Shown in pieces: positions 1 to 7,153 of a stretch of 10,780 bases of DNA. The stretch's first letter is position 1. Each line of letters begins with the position of its first letter. The notes below the pieces were generated by a model that was not told the DNA's origin, searched no databases, and saw only the letters and a program-made list of their open reading frames with translations. Origin of the DNA: an uncultured Aliterella sp. (GTDB lineage: Bacteria; Cyanobacteriota; Cyanobacteriia; Cyanobacteriales; Chroococcidiopsidaceae); assembly GCA_905479905.1 (NCBI GenBank), contig CAJQOK010000413.1:1-10780 (forward strand), given 5' to 3'. The translations under genes were made by a program, and so were the position numbers.

Positions 1-1
1 T

Positions 2-280
2 TTTTTGCAAGATGTAGTGCAGTTTTCTGGCTTGACACAAACCTTACTTAAAACTGCTCTCAATTATCCCTTATTAATTGCTCAAGTTATTCCCCAAGTT
101 GGGATACTTAGCTTGTTTGATTGGACTTGGCATTACATCAACTTAGGAATTTATACAGTTTTGTTTAATTTGGGTGTAAAGCTGCAAGGATGGATAAAAT
201 ATTTATCCCCCTCACAGCAATATTATTATCATCGAATGTTAGACAAATGGCAGTATGGTTCGGGATACGACCTTTTCTAA
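2..280 (+). CDS. C-terminal fragment of an unrecognised hydrophobic protein
   Basis: The reading frame is open to the left edge and ends at TAA 278-280, so this is probably the tail of a longer gene; the TTG at position 5 need not be the true start. The visible 91 or so residues are rich in Leu, Ile, Val and aromatics. Stretches around [16 protein letters not shown] and [14 protein letters not shown] could be membrane segments. They are followed by a polar, Tyr-rich tail ([23 protein letters not shown] is split between polar and aromatic residues). I recognise no family motif. The stop codon overlaps that of the convergent acyltransferase gene by two bases, so no separate terminator lies between them. 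Its being a real gene is inferred from the open frame reaching the edge and the tight convergent packing; its function is unknown. Confidence 0.55.
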   Translation, partial: FLQDVVQFSGLTQTLLKTALNYPLLIAQVIPQVGILSLFDWTWHYINLGIYTVLFNLGVKLQGWIKYLSPSQQYYYHRMLDKWQYGSGYDLF

Positions 281-981
281 TTTGCATCTCTCCAATTCGT
301 AAATTGCTTTTCCCCAAGCTGGCGGCTGCGAACTACTTTAGCAGGTACGCCAACAGCAATAGAATAAGGAGGAATATCTTTAGTTACTACGGCTCCGGCT
401 CCAATTACACTACCTTCACCAATAGTTACGCCATCTAATACTTTGACTCCATAACCCAGCCAACAATTATCTCCAATTACTACCCCCTGGCGAGTTAATC
501 CTTGGAGGCGAATCATCTCTATAGGATCGGCAAAAATGTGATTATTAGCAATAATGCCTGAATGTGCCGCAATTAAACAATACTTCCCAATTTTGACATT
601 CCCTGGGCCTCCTATGCAGGTATAAGGGCCAATAAATGTATTTTCGTCAATTTCAATACAACAGTTATCACCCACAGTAGTAATACAGACTCCTTTGTCA
701 AGCTTAACTTTTTCTCCAATCCGCACCCTACTACTGAGATTACGGATAATTATACTCGCACCACGAGCAATAAACGATTCGCTGCCAATTTCAATGTTGC
801 TGACCCCAGTAAATTCAGCGCCATCTTGAATGTAAACTGAAGCTCCCATTTTTTTTAAAAGTAGACGGTAAGCAAGATTTCGGATGAAGACTCCACCAGC
901 GATTACCGGAATCCAATTCACACAAGTAGTCACTAAAAGCTCTTTTGCACGGATCAACTTAGCAGTGTCATTGAAGATCAT
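277..981 (-). CDS. Hexapeptide-repeat (left-handed beta-helix) acyltransferase
   Basis: A 234-residue protein of the WbbJ/NodL/LacA/maltose O-acetyltransferase superfamily, which moves an acetyl or other acyl group from a CoA thioester to a sugar or similar acceptor. An N-terminal region (about 1-50) includes a hydrophobic stretch near 19-33. Hexapeptide repeats of the [LIV]-G-x4 type follow from about residue 55 to 200 (for example [43 protein letters not shown]). H148 in NNHIFADP sits where the catalytic His of LacA-like enzymes lies. The C-terminal block [24 protein letters not shown] is the classic tail of this family. ATG 979-981 is used; only a weak AGAG lies about 12 nt upstream. The acceptor cannot be read from sequence; cell-surface polysaccharide or glycolipid modification is the usual role. 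It stands alone, with no polysaccharide genes visible beside it. Confidence 0.9.
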   Translation of the reverse strand: MIFNDTAKLIRAKELLVTTCVNWIPVIAGGVFIRNLAYRLLLKKMGASVYIQDGAEFTGVSNIEIGSESFIARGASIIIRNLSSRVRIGEKVKLDKGVCITTVGDNCCIEIDENTFIGPYTCIGGPGNVKIGKYCLIAAHSGIIANNHIFADPIEMIRLQGLTRQGVVIGDNCWLGYGVKVLDGVTIGEGSVIGAGAVVTKDIPPYSIAVGVPAKVVRSRQLGEKQFTNWRDAN

Positions 982-1027
982 GGTTTTATAGCTCTAATGT
1001 TCGATTTATGAAGTGCAGTTGCTCAGT

Positions 1028-1060
1028 ATTGACGTAATAAGCTCATGCCTTGTTGTCAAT
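1028..1060 (-). promoter_or_regulatory. Possible promoter/operator of the acyltransferase gene
   Basis: Read on the minus strand, an exact TTGACA (plus-strand TGTCAA, 1054-1059) lies about 75 bp upstream of the acyltransferase ATG. No good -10 hexamer lies at 16-18 bp; TTACGT at 16 bp is weak, and TATTAC lies too close at 14 bp. The -35 hexamer is also one arm of an inverted repeat, ATTGAC (1028-1033) and GTCAAT (1055-1060), separated by 21 bp. That could be an operator or chance. Confidence 0.25.
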
Positions 1061-1109
1061 AAAGGCGAAATTGAGACTAATATTTTAAAATTTGGTGCAG
1101 GATGCGATA

Positions 1110-1139
1110 GAGCCACAAGCCCGTAACCGGGCTTCGCTC
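1110..1139. repeat. GC-rich hairpin in AT-rich spacer
   Basis: AAGCCCG (1117-1123), a TAAC loop and CGGGCTT (1128-1134) form a perfect 7-bp stem. It is extended by GAGC (1110-1113) pairing with GCTC (1136-1139) across a small asymmetric internal loop. It is followed on the plus strand by AAAAAA, so it does not look like an intrinsic terminator in either direction: a T-run precedes it on the minus strand but none follows. It resembles a small palindromic dispersed repeat unit; copy number elsewhere in the genome cannot be seen. Confidence 0.5.
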
Positions 1140-1463
1140 AAAAAACTTGCTGCTTAATTAAACAGTTTTCTCTAGCTTGCGCCTAAATATATCATTGACA
1201 TTTGCAGCCAATTATGCAGTAGCTTTAATCAATTAGTAAAATTGATAGCTTGATTTTTATTTAGTAACCACAATACTAAAAATGCCTTTTTTAGCGCTGA
1301 ATTAAGAGCGATACTTCCCAAATTTATGAAGTTTCTAGAATTATCTGCCCAATTTATGGGGGACAATCTCCGACATTTGACATAATATTAAATTCCACCA
1401 TCGGGGCAAATAAATATATGCTTCCCCGGCTGCGGTAGCGGTTTTCTTGTATCCAGTTTCTAT

Positions 1464-1507
1464 AGCTTTTTGCTGTAATCACGATAGAAAAAGCTGGTCT
1501 GAAGACC
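1464..1507. repeat. Two adjacent inverted repeats (possible structured RNA or terminator)
   Basis: AGCTTTTT (1464-1471) and AAAAAGCT (1488-1495) form an 8-bp inverted repeat with a 16-nt loop. It abuts GGTCT-GA-AGACC (1496-1507), a second perfect short hairpin. On the minus strand the second hairpin is followed at once by AGCTTTTTCT, which looks like a stem plus U-run. It could therefore act as a distal terminator for the leftward RND operon, although it lies about 265 nt past that gene's stop codon. No gene on either strand is immediately associated with it. Confidence 0.35.
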
Positions 1508-1699
1508 GTTTGAGTTTACTCTCTTACGCAATACTAACAATGTATTTTGAGGAGTTTATGAAGCTAAGATGAAGCTTACCGTATAAATATATAAATAAAT
1601 GATGAAGGCAAGTCTAAAAAATTCTCATCAAAAATGTAGAAAGATTTATCTCTATACATTTTCTAAAATTAGGTAATATGTCTAGTTATCCAGCTTAAG

Positions 1700-1737
1700 A
1701 AAGTAAAGATAGCTGAATAATTAGTGATTTTAGCTAT
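1700..1737 (-). terminator. Weak candidate terminator of the RND operon
   Basis: On the minus strand, 33 nt after the RND stop codon, ATAGCT (plus 1732-1737) can pair with AGCTAT (plus 1709-1714) over a 17-nt loop. It is followed by the T-rich run CTTTACTTTCTT. The stem is only 6 bp and AT-rich, so this is a weak call. Confidence 0.2.
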
Positions 1738-1770
1738 TAATAGAGCAAAAGCAATTAGCTACCAAGAGCG

Positions 1771-4700
1771 TTAATTGACTCTTTTATTCTTCTTCTGGGC
1801 TGCTGTATTTTTACGATTTAACAATTTAAAGATTGTTTTAGACTTGACACGAACTAGCTTTATCCAATCAGTGTCAAAAACACCGTGCAGCATTATATAA
1901 AAGCAAGGGATGATAAATAAAGTGAGTAGTGTTGCGATCGCCATACCACTAAAAACAACAATTCCTAATGGTTGCAAAAATTCTGCACCTTCCCCAATTC
2001 CTAACGCCAAGGGAAACAAGCCCAAGATAGTTGTAACAGTCGTCATCATAATCGGGCGCAAACGTTGGGGTGCAGCTTGCAAAATCGCCGCCATATGAGC
2101 TTCTTGGGTCGAGATAGGGTCGTTTTGCTGTTGCAAAATTTGATTAGCTAGTTCTACCATCAAAATAGCCGCGTTTACGACTATACCCACCAACAATACA
2201 GCACCAACTAATACTGTTGCACCGATCGCAGTATTGGTAATATAAAGCCCAAATAACCCACCAGCTAAAGCCAAAGGTACTGTTAGCATAATTACCAACG
2301 GATCGATTAGCGAGTTGTATTGTACAGAAATAACCACAAAAATCAAGAAAGTTGCAAGTCCTCCCAATAGCTGTAAAGACTTCTGCAACGCTTGATTAGT
2401 CTTCGCCGCCGCACTCGGAACAATAGAAACACCTTCAGGTAACTGCACGTTACTTAAAAGTTGCTGTACTTCAGTAAGTGCATCGCCTAAACTCGCTCCT
2501 TCGCTAAGGTTTCCCGCAATAATAAAAGCTTGTCTTTGATTAATTCTTTGCACTTCTCCCGGCGCTTGTCCAGTTTCGATTGTGGCAATATCTGCTAACC
2601 GAATTTGTTTGTTATTTTGCACAAATAAAGGCAAGCTTTCTAATTGGGAAGGTTGGTTAATAGACGATCGCTCAAATTGTACGCGCACATCAACTAAACG
2701 ATTTCCCCGTTGAATTTGAGTAGGTACAGAACCTTCAATAGCAGTTTGAATTGTATCGCCAATATTTTGGGTTGTTAGCCCTAAGTCTGCTACTCGTTCC
2801 CAATCGGGGCGAATTTGAATTTCTGGTTGGCGTGGGTCAGCATCGGGGCGAAATTGGGCAAGTTTAGCGCTTTCTAAAGCTTGCATTACTTGAGCGCCTC
2901 CTGCTTGTAAAGTGCGATCGCTCTCACCTTCTAAAATTACATCAATTTCCGATCCTTGAGCGGGAGTATTAGTTAAAATTAAACCTCGTACTTGACCTGG
3001 AGTTACGTTTAACCTAATTCCGACTAAATTTAGTTTGGCAAATTGGGGTTTAACTTTTTCAACAAAAGCCTCGGTATCTTCCCCCGGTTTAAGGGTAATT
3101 GTACTGCTACTGCGTAAAGGATTTGCCGTTGTATTGCTACCAAATAAAGAACCCCCCACTGTAGAAAAAACATACTCCGTTTCGGGCTGTTTGCGAAGGA
3201 TACCATCAACAATTTCCATTACTTGTTGACTTGTGGCTAAAGGCGTACCGGGGGGAAATTGCGCCCGGAGGTTGACTTGTCCTGTACTAATGCGGGGGAG
3301 AATTTCTTGGGGAATTTGCCCAATCATCCACACCGTACCGCCACCTAGAATCATTACGGCAATTGCAACTACAAGCAGGCGATAACGTACCACTCGCCCT
3401 AAAAATCTAGCGTATCCTCCCGTCGCGGCTTCAAAGCTGCGATTAAAGTTGCGAATCAGCCAAAACTCGCTGACTCGACTAGACCAAGGAATTGATAATA
3501 ACCGAGAAGCCAGCATCGGTACTATGGTAATTGCTACTAAAAGACTAGCTGCAACGGCAAAACTAATAGTTAAAATTAATTCGTTAAATAGCAGGGAAAT
3601 AAAGCCACCAATGAGCAAAAATGGCAGTACCGAGACTAAATTGGCGCTAGTTGCGGCTACAAGGGCTGATTCTACTTCTTGAGCCGCTTCTTGAGCATTA
3701 TATCTAATTTCTGTAGCTGTTGATGGGCGATCGCCTCCCGAATTTTTGTTAGTATTGACAGCAATATTTTCTAAAATTACAACAGATGTATCAATGGCTT
3801 GACCAATTCCTAAAGTTAAACCTGCCAGACTAAATACATTTAAAGTTAAACCGAACAGGCTCATTAAAATAATTGCCGCCAACGTACAAAGCGGAATTGC
3901 CAAGGTAATAATAAAAGTTTGTCGTAATGAGCCTAAAAATAACAATACGGCGGCGGCGGCAAGTAATGCCCCTGTAATGGCGGAGTTTGTAACGTCTGCT
4001 AAAGAATTACGAATAAATTTAGATTCGTCCAAAGTTGGCGTTATAACCATATCTGCGGGAATCAAACCGGACTGTCGCAACTCCTCAATTCGTACTTTTA
4101 CCCTATCTACAATGTTGATAGTATTAGCATCAGGTTGTTTTTGAATGGATAGTTTTACGGCGGGTTGACGGTTGAGAAAAACTGAAACTCTTTGTTCTTC
4201 AGTACCATCAATTACTTGGGCAAAGTCTCTTAAATAGACGCGGCGACGGGGACTATCTGTATTAGCTGCGGCTACATCAAAAGATAAATTATTAATTTCT
4301 TCCGCATTTTGAAACCGCCCTACAGTCCTGGTTAATGGCTCAGAATTTTCTCCTTGAATGCGTCCGCCCGAAATGTCTTGATTGCGCGCTCTTAAACCAT
4401 CTAAAACATCTACTAAACCAACTCCTACAGCTTGCAATCTATTGAGGTCAACGTTTACACTTACTTCCTCCTCCGCCGCCCCTGATACATCTACCGAAGC
4501 TACCCCAGGAACAACACTTAATTCGCGGGATAATTCTTCGTCTGCAAACACCCGCAAATCTTTTCCTTGCAAGGAGGTAGAAGTTAGCGCCAATTCGTAA
4601 ACAGGTAACTGAGAAGGATCGAACTTAAAGACACGCGGTTCTTCAACAGTATCAGGAAGATTGCCTCTAGCGCGGTTGAAAGCCGCCGTAGCATCGTTAA

Positions 4701-5040
4701 GGGCTTGGTCAATGTCTCCCCCCGGCTGAAAGAATAAATCGAGGCTTACTTGTCCTTCACGAGTGCGAGAAAACACTTGTTGGACATTTTCTGTTGCTGC
4801 TAATGCTTCCTCTAAAGGTCTAGTAATTTCATCAACCGCGACTTCGGGAGAAATGCCTGGTGCATCAAGCCTGACACCAATTCGGGGATAAGTAATGGAG
4901 GGGAGTAAGTCAACTTGAATAGTTGTAAAAAAGAATATTCCCAACACAACTACAGCAACAGTCAGCATTAAAGTACCAATATGCTGTCGAATTGCGATCG
5001 CACTAATACTAAATCCTGCGTTTTTCCCGTTGTCCTGCAT
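1771..5040 (-). CDS. RND-family efflux permease (AcrB/MMPL superfamily inner-membrane pump)
   Basis: At 1089 residues it has the usual RND pump length. TM1 lies at about 20-40, ending with the family-typical QVDLLPSITYP. A periplasmic porter/docking loop spans about 41-345. TM2-TM6 lie at about 350-510, TM7 at about 551-571, a second periplasmic loop at about 572-885, and TM8-TM12 at about 888-1050, giving the duplicated RND plan. The TM4 signature GIGQAIDTSVVILENI (411-426) keeps one acidic residue, D417, but has T418 where AcrB has its second Asp. The TM10 segment GIVVNAAILMVELA (952-965) has N956 where AcrB has Lys. The ATG at 5038-5040 has AAGGA 9 nt upstream, inside the last codons of the adaptor gene, which suggests translational coupling. 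It exports hydrophobic compounds or metals; the substrate is not readable. The C-terminus is a Lys/Arg-rich cytoplasmic tail. No outer-membrane channel or regulator is encoded beside it. Confidence 0.96.
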   Translation of the reverse strand: MQDNGKNAGFSISAIAIRQHIGTLMLTVAVVVLGIFFFTTIQVDLLPSITYPRIGVRLDAPGISPEVAVDEITRPLEEALAATENVQQVFSRTREGQVSLDLFFQPGGDIDQALNDATAAFNRARGNLPDTVEEPRVFKFDPSQLPVYELALTSTSLQGKDLRVFADEELSRELSVVPGVASVDVSGAAEEEVSVNVDLNRLQAVGVGLVDVLDGLRARNQDISGGRIQGENSEPLTRTVGRFQNAEEINNLSFDVAAANTDSPRRRVYLRDFAQVIDGTEEQRVSVFLNRQPAVKLSIQKQPDANTINIVDRVKVRIEELRQSGLIPADMVITPTLDESKFIRNSLADVTNSAITGALLAAAAVLLFLGSLRQTFIITLAIPLCTLAAIILMSLFGLTLNVFSLAGLTLGIGQAIDTSVVILENIAVNTNKNSGGDRPSTATEIRYNAQEAAQEVESALVAATSANLVSVLPFLLIGGFISLLFNELILTISFAVAASLLVAITIVPMLASRLLSIPWSSRVSEFWLIRNFNRSFEAATGGYARFLGRVVRYRLLVVAIAVMILGGGTVWMIGQIPQEILPRISTGQVNLRAQFPPGTPLATSQQVMEIVDGILRKQPETEYVFSTVGGSLFGSNTTANPLRSSSTITLKPGEDTEAFVEKVKPQFAKLNLVGIRLNVTPGQVRGLILTNTPAQGSEIDVILEGESDRTLQAGGAQVMQALESAKLAQFRPDADPRQPEIQIRPDWERVADLGLTTQNIGDTIQTAIEGSVPTQIQRGNRLVDVRVQFERSSINQPSQLESLPLFVQNNKQIRLADIATIETGQAPGEVQRINQRQAFIIAGNLSEGASLGDALTEVQQLLSNVQLPEGVSIVPSAAAKTNQALQKSLQLLGGLATFLIFVVISVQYNSLIDPLVIMLTVPLALAGGLFGLYITNTAIGATVLVGAVLLVGIVVNAAILMVELANQILQQQNDPISTQEAHMAAILQAAPQRLRPIMMTTVTTILGLFPLALGIGEGAEFLQPLGIVVFSGMAIATLLTLFIIPCFYIMLHGVFDTDWIKLVRVKSKTIFKLLNRKNTAAQKKNKRVN

Positions 5041-5046
5041 TACTTA

Positions 5047-6351
5047 CTATCCTTTTGGTGCTGGTTTCTCTGAAAGAATTGATAAATTTACAGTTTCGCC
5101 ATTTTTTAATGGTTTGCTACTAGCAGTTACATATCTTTCCCCTACTTTTAGCCCTGATAAAACTTCTACTTTGCCATCTGCGCGATCGCCTAATGTCACC
5201 GGACGAGCGACAACTTTTGCTTTACTCTCGGCTTCTTGAGTAACTATAAACACCGTCCCTGTATTACTTTCCTTTTGTCCACCCGCCAAAGCCGATTGCG
5301 GTACAACAACAGATTCTTGGTTTGAACTAATAAAACTTACTCTTGCCAGCAAACCACTACCAATGCCATTACTATTGGGAATCACTACTTCTATTGGCAC
5401 TAAACGCGCTGTAGCATCGGCGGCGGGGTAAATACGGGTAACTTGTCCGCTTAAAGTTTCTTGGGGAAAAGCATCTAGTTTTACACTTACCGATTGCCCT
5501 GTACTTATATTTCCCAGTTGTTTGTCTGACACTTCAACTCGTACTTGGATGCGGCTAAAATCGGCAATTTGCAATACTTCGTTACCAGGCTGGATTAAAT
5601 CGCCGGGTTCTTGCAGTCTTTGTAAGACTATTCCAGAAATTGGCGCTATTAACCGAGTATACGATCGCCTTTTTTGTTCTTGGGTTACTACCGCTTGCTG
5701 GGCAATTACCCTACCTTGGGCGGCGGCTACGGCTTGTTGTTCGGTGGTTACTGTTTGCTGTGCGGCGCGCAATCTTTGAGCGGCTGTACGGGCTTCTGTT
5801 TGGGTCTGCTGGGCTGTTGAAAATGCGATCGCTCCTTCCCTAAGTAAGCTTTGCTGCCTTTGAGAATCGGCTTGGGCTTGAGTCAATGCTAATCTGGCGC
5901 TTTCTACTAAGGCGCGGGCGTTACTTACTTGACTATTGCTTCTAGCTACTTCCGATTTTAATGCTGCAAGTTCCGCTTCTGCTGCGTTTAATTGCGTTCT
6001 CAAAATTGAATCATCTAATTGAGCGACTATTTGCCCTTGCTTGACCTCATCCCCTACATCCACATTTAATCCTAATAATTGCCCTTCTACTTGACTCCGC
6101 ATTGACACAGTTCTAATTGGTTCTGTAGTCCCCGTATACGTGGGCGATGGGGTTAATGTTTCTGTCTTAGAAACTCCTACATTTACCGCCGTAGGTCGAT
6201 TTTTTTCTTGCGATTGTGCGTCGGCGGCTTCTTTAGGCGTACAACTACTGGTAATTATTGCTACTCCAACTACTAAAACACTCCCTAAGTAGCGGTGATA
6301 TTGATTAAGGTTAATTTTTGCTAACTTGGGCATTTTAGCGATTTCAATCAT
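5047..6351 (-). CDS. RND efflux periplasmic adaptor (HlyD/AcrA-type membrane-fusion protein), lipoprotein
   Basis: This is the first gene of the leftward operon; its TAG stop lies 6 bp before the permease ATG. I place the start at ATG 6349-6351 (434 residues) because AGGAG (plus 6360-6364) lies 8 nt upstream. A TTG at 6367-6369 would add six residues but lies ahead of that ribosome-binding site. The N-terminus has a basic n-region, a hydrophobic stretch (YLGSVLVVGVAIITSSC) and Cys37 as a likely lipidation site, although the -3 residue, Thr, is not ideal. The first lipoyl half (about 84-113, VEGQLLGLNVDVGDEVKQGQIV) precedes a long Gln/Ala-rich coiled-coil hairpin (about 114-228). The second lipoyl half follows (about 234-262, RLIAPISGIVLQRLQEPGDLI), then a beta-barrel and a membrane-proximal domain. 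It links the permease to a TolC-like channel. Confidence 0.95.
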   Translation of the reverse strand: MIEIAKMPKLAKINLNQYHRYLGSVLVVGVAIITSSCTPKEAADAQSQEKNRPTAVNVGVSKTETLTPSPTYTGTTEPIRTVSMRSQVEGQLLGLNVDVGDEVKQGQIVAQLDDSILRTQLNAAEAELAALKSEVARSNSQVSNARALVESARLALTQAQADSQRQQSLLREGAIAFSTAQQTQTEARTAAQRLRAAQQTVTTEQQAVAAAQGRVIAQQAVVTQEQKRRSYTRLIAPISGIVLQRLQEPGDLIQPGNEVLQIADFSRIQVRVEVSDKQLGNISTGQSVSVKLDAFPQETLSGQVTRIYPAADATARLVPIEVVIPNSNGIGSGLLARVSFISSNQESVVVPQSALAGGQKESNTGTVFIVTQEAESKAKVVARPVTLGDRADGKVEVLSGLKVGERYVTASSKPLKNGETVNLSILSEKPAPKG

Positions 6352-6646
6352 TAATTCCGCTCCTATCAAGGCACTTATGTATTATTACCGTCCCTAGGGA
6401 GGCAAATATTAGTTTTTAATTCCCCGAACTTACAATTTTTGTAGGGATTTATTAAGTTATCTAAATATTTGGTATGCTTAATTTTAGCGCAAGTTGTAAA
6501 AAATCAAATCTATCACTTAAGAGAAGCTTGACAAAGCAAAATTAGTTAAGTGTTGGTGTTTAATTGAGACAACAGGCAGCAAGTGAAGATTTTTAGGTGT
6601 TGGACTGCATCAAAAATTGCATCAAGGGCAGTTAATTAGGGAATAA
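6352..6646. promoter_or_regulatory. Divergent promoter region, efflux operon / ferredoxin
   Basis: This 295-bp spacer must hold the promoters of both flanking transcription units. For the efflux operon, minus-strand TTGCCT and TACATA are separated by 18 bp, and the perfect palindrome TCCCTAGGGA (6391-6400) overlaps the -35 end and spacer, a sensible operator position. For the ferredoxin, an exact TTGACA lies at 6528-6533 on the plus strand, but the hexamer 17 bp on (TGTTGG) is a poor -10; TTAAT preceded by TG near 6475-6482 is another weak option. TGCATCAA occurs twice, 12 bp apart (6606-6613 and 6618-6625), just upstream of the ferredoxin ribosome-binding site. Promoter assignments are tentative. 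Confidence 0.35.
6360..6364 (-). promoter_or_regulatory. Ribosome-binding site that fixes the adaptor start
   Basis: Minus-strand AGGAG with an 8-nt spacer to ATG 6349-6351. It lies downstream of the alternative in-frame TTG at 6367-6369, which has no comparable site of its own, and so favours the shorter reading of the adaptor. Confidence 0.75.
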
Positions 6647-6943
6647 ATGGCTAATATCAAATTTGTTAAAGAAAATATTGAAGCGATCGCCGCCGATGGA
6701 GCAAACCTTCGCATCAAAGCAATGGAAAACGGGATAGACCTTTATACTTGGAAAGGTAAAATGATGAACTGCGGCGGCTATGGACAGTGCAGCACGTGCA
6801 TTGTAGAGATAACCGAAGGTCTAGAAAATATATCGCCGCGCACAGACGTTGAAAATCGCAAGTTTAAGAAAAAACCTAGCACTTATCGGTTAGCTTGTCA
6901 AGCCTTAGTAAATGGGCCAATAAGCGTAGTAACAAAGCCTTAA
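6647..6943 (+). CDS. Small [2Fe-2S] ferredoxin
   Basis: A 98-residue soluble electron carrier of the beta-grasp ferredoxin fold. The cluster ligands are C42, C48, C51 and C84 ([11 protein letters not shown] ... RLACQ), i.e. C-x5-C-x2-C-x32-C. The first spacing has five residues, as in adrenodoxin-type proteins, where photosynthetic PetF-type ferredoxins have four. The GxCSTC core and the RLACQ-type fourth-ligand context are typical of the fold. The protein is basic for a ferredoxin, with a RKFKKKP stretch at 71-77, whereas photosynthetic ferredoxins are strongly acidic, so a different redox partner is likely. ATG 6647 is preceded by AGGGA with a short 4-nt spacer. It is monocistronic and ends at a strong terminator. 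It stands divergent from the efflux operon with no evident functional link. I cannot assign the partner or a gene symbol. Confidence 0.92.
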   Translation: MANIKFVKENIEAIAADGANLRIKAMENGIDLYTWKGKMMNCGGYGQCSTCIVEITEGLENISPRTDVENRKFKKKPSTYRLACQALVNGPISVVTKP

Positions 6944-6956
6944 ATCTGCTGTAAAC

Positions 6957-6991
6957 AACTCTTGGAAATCCATACGCCAAGAGTTATTTTT
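6957..6991 (+). terminator. Intrinsic terminator of the ferredoxin gene
   Basis: AACTCTTGG (6957-6965) and CCAAGAGTT (6977-6985) form a perfect 9-bp stem with an 11-nt loop, followed by ATTTTT. It begins 13 nt after the ferredoxin stop codon. In the opposite direction the stem is not followed by a good T-run, so it probably acts mainly on the plus strand. Confidence 0.85.
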
Positions 6992-7063
6992 ATGGAGTTG
7001 CTGAAAGTAGGATGATTTTTCCTTATCTCTACTCTCCTGTATCCTCTTCATTCCTACCGCGTT

Positions 7064-7153
7064 GGGAATTGGAAATTATTACCAATTACCAATTACCAAT
7101 TCCCAATTACCAATTACCAATTACCAATTCCCAATTACCAATTACCAATTCCC
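7064..7153. repeat. Heptanucleotide tandem repeat array (STRR type)
   Basis: Ten contiguous 7-bp units run from 7081 to 7150. Calling ACCAATT type A and CCCAATT type C, the order is A-A-A-C-A-A-A-C-A-A, then a truncated C unit (CCC, 7151-7153). This gives a 28-bp higher-order period of AAAC. The left side begins with degenerate sequence that includes GGGAATTGG (7064-7072), the reverse complement of the CCAATTCCC found at 7096-7104, 7124-7132 and 7145-7153, so foldback structures are possible. The last base of the array is the first base (plus strand) of the SDR stop codon, so the array lies in the SDR 3' untranslated region. Short tandem heptamer repeats are known from cyanobacterial genomes. 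The pyrimidine-rich stretch just before it (about 7016-7058) has no other evident role. Confidence 0.95.

Larger units (their letters stand above)
982..1770. other. Long AT-rich spacer without a credible gene
   Basis: This 789-bp stretch separates the 3' end of the RND operon from the 5' end of the acyltransferase gene. I find no ORF with a plausible start, ribosome-binding site and family match, and no tRNA-like T-arm. It holds a possible acyltransferase promoter near 1028-1060, a compact GC-rich hairpin at 1110-1139, a pair of adjacent hairpins at 1464-1507, and a weak possible terminator for the RND operon at 1700-1737. It contains no HIP1 octamer, unlike the neighbouring coding DNA. A small RNA or a decayed element is possible but not shown. 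Confidence 0.6.

Noticed and set aside
190..438. 82-residue plus-strand frame spanning the end of the first gene and the acyltransferase 3' region
   Set aside because: It overlaps two better-supported frames, one of them antisense, and has no plausible family or ribosome-binding site.
1910..5843. Several 60-85 residue frames antisense to the RND permease and adaptor genes, and one sense frame at 3030-3212
   Set aside because: They lie wholly inside two well-supported genes, lack recognisable domains, and are expected shadows of long ORFs.
6352..6369. TTG start adding six residues to the adaptor
   Set aside because: The AGGAG site lies between this TTG and the ATG at 6349-6351 and is well spaced for the ATG; nothing comparable precedes the TTG.
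7064..7153. Possible CRISPR array
   Set aside because: The units are 7 bp, contiguous and without unique spacers, so this is a simple tandem array.
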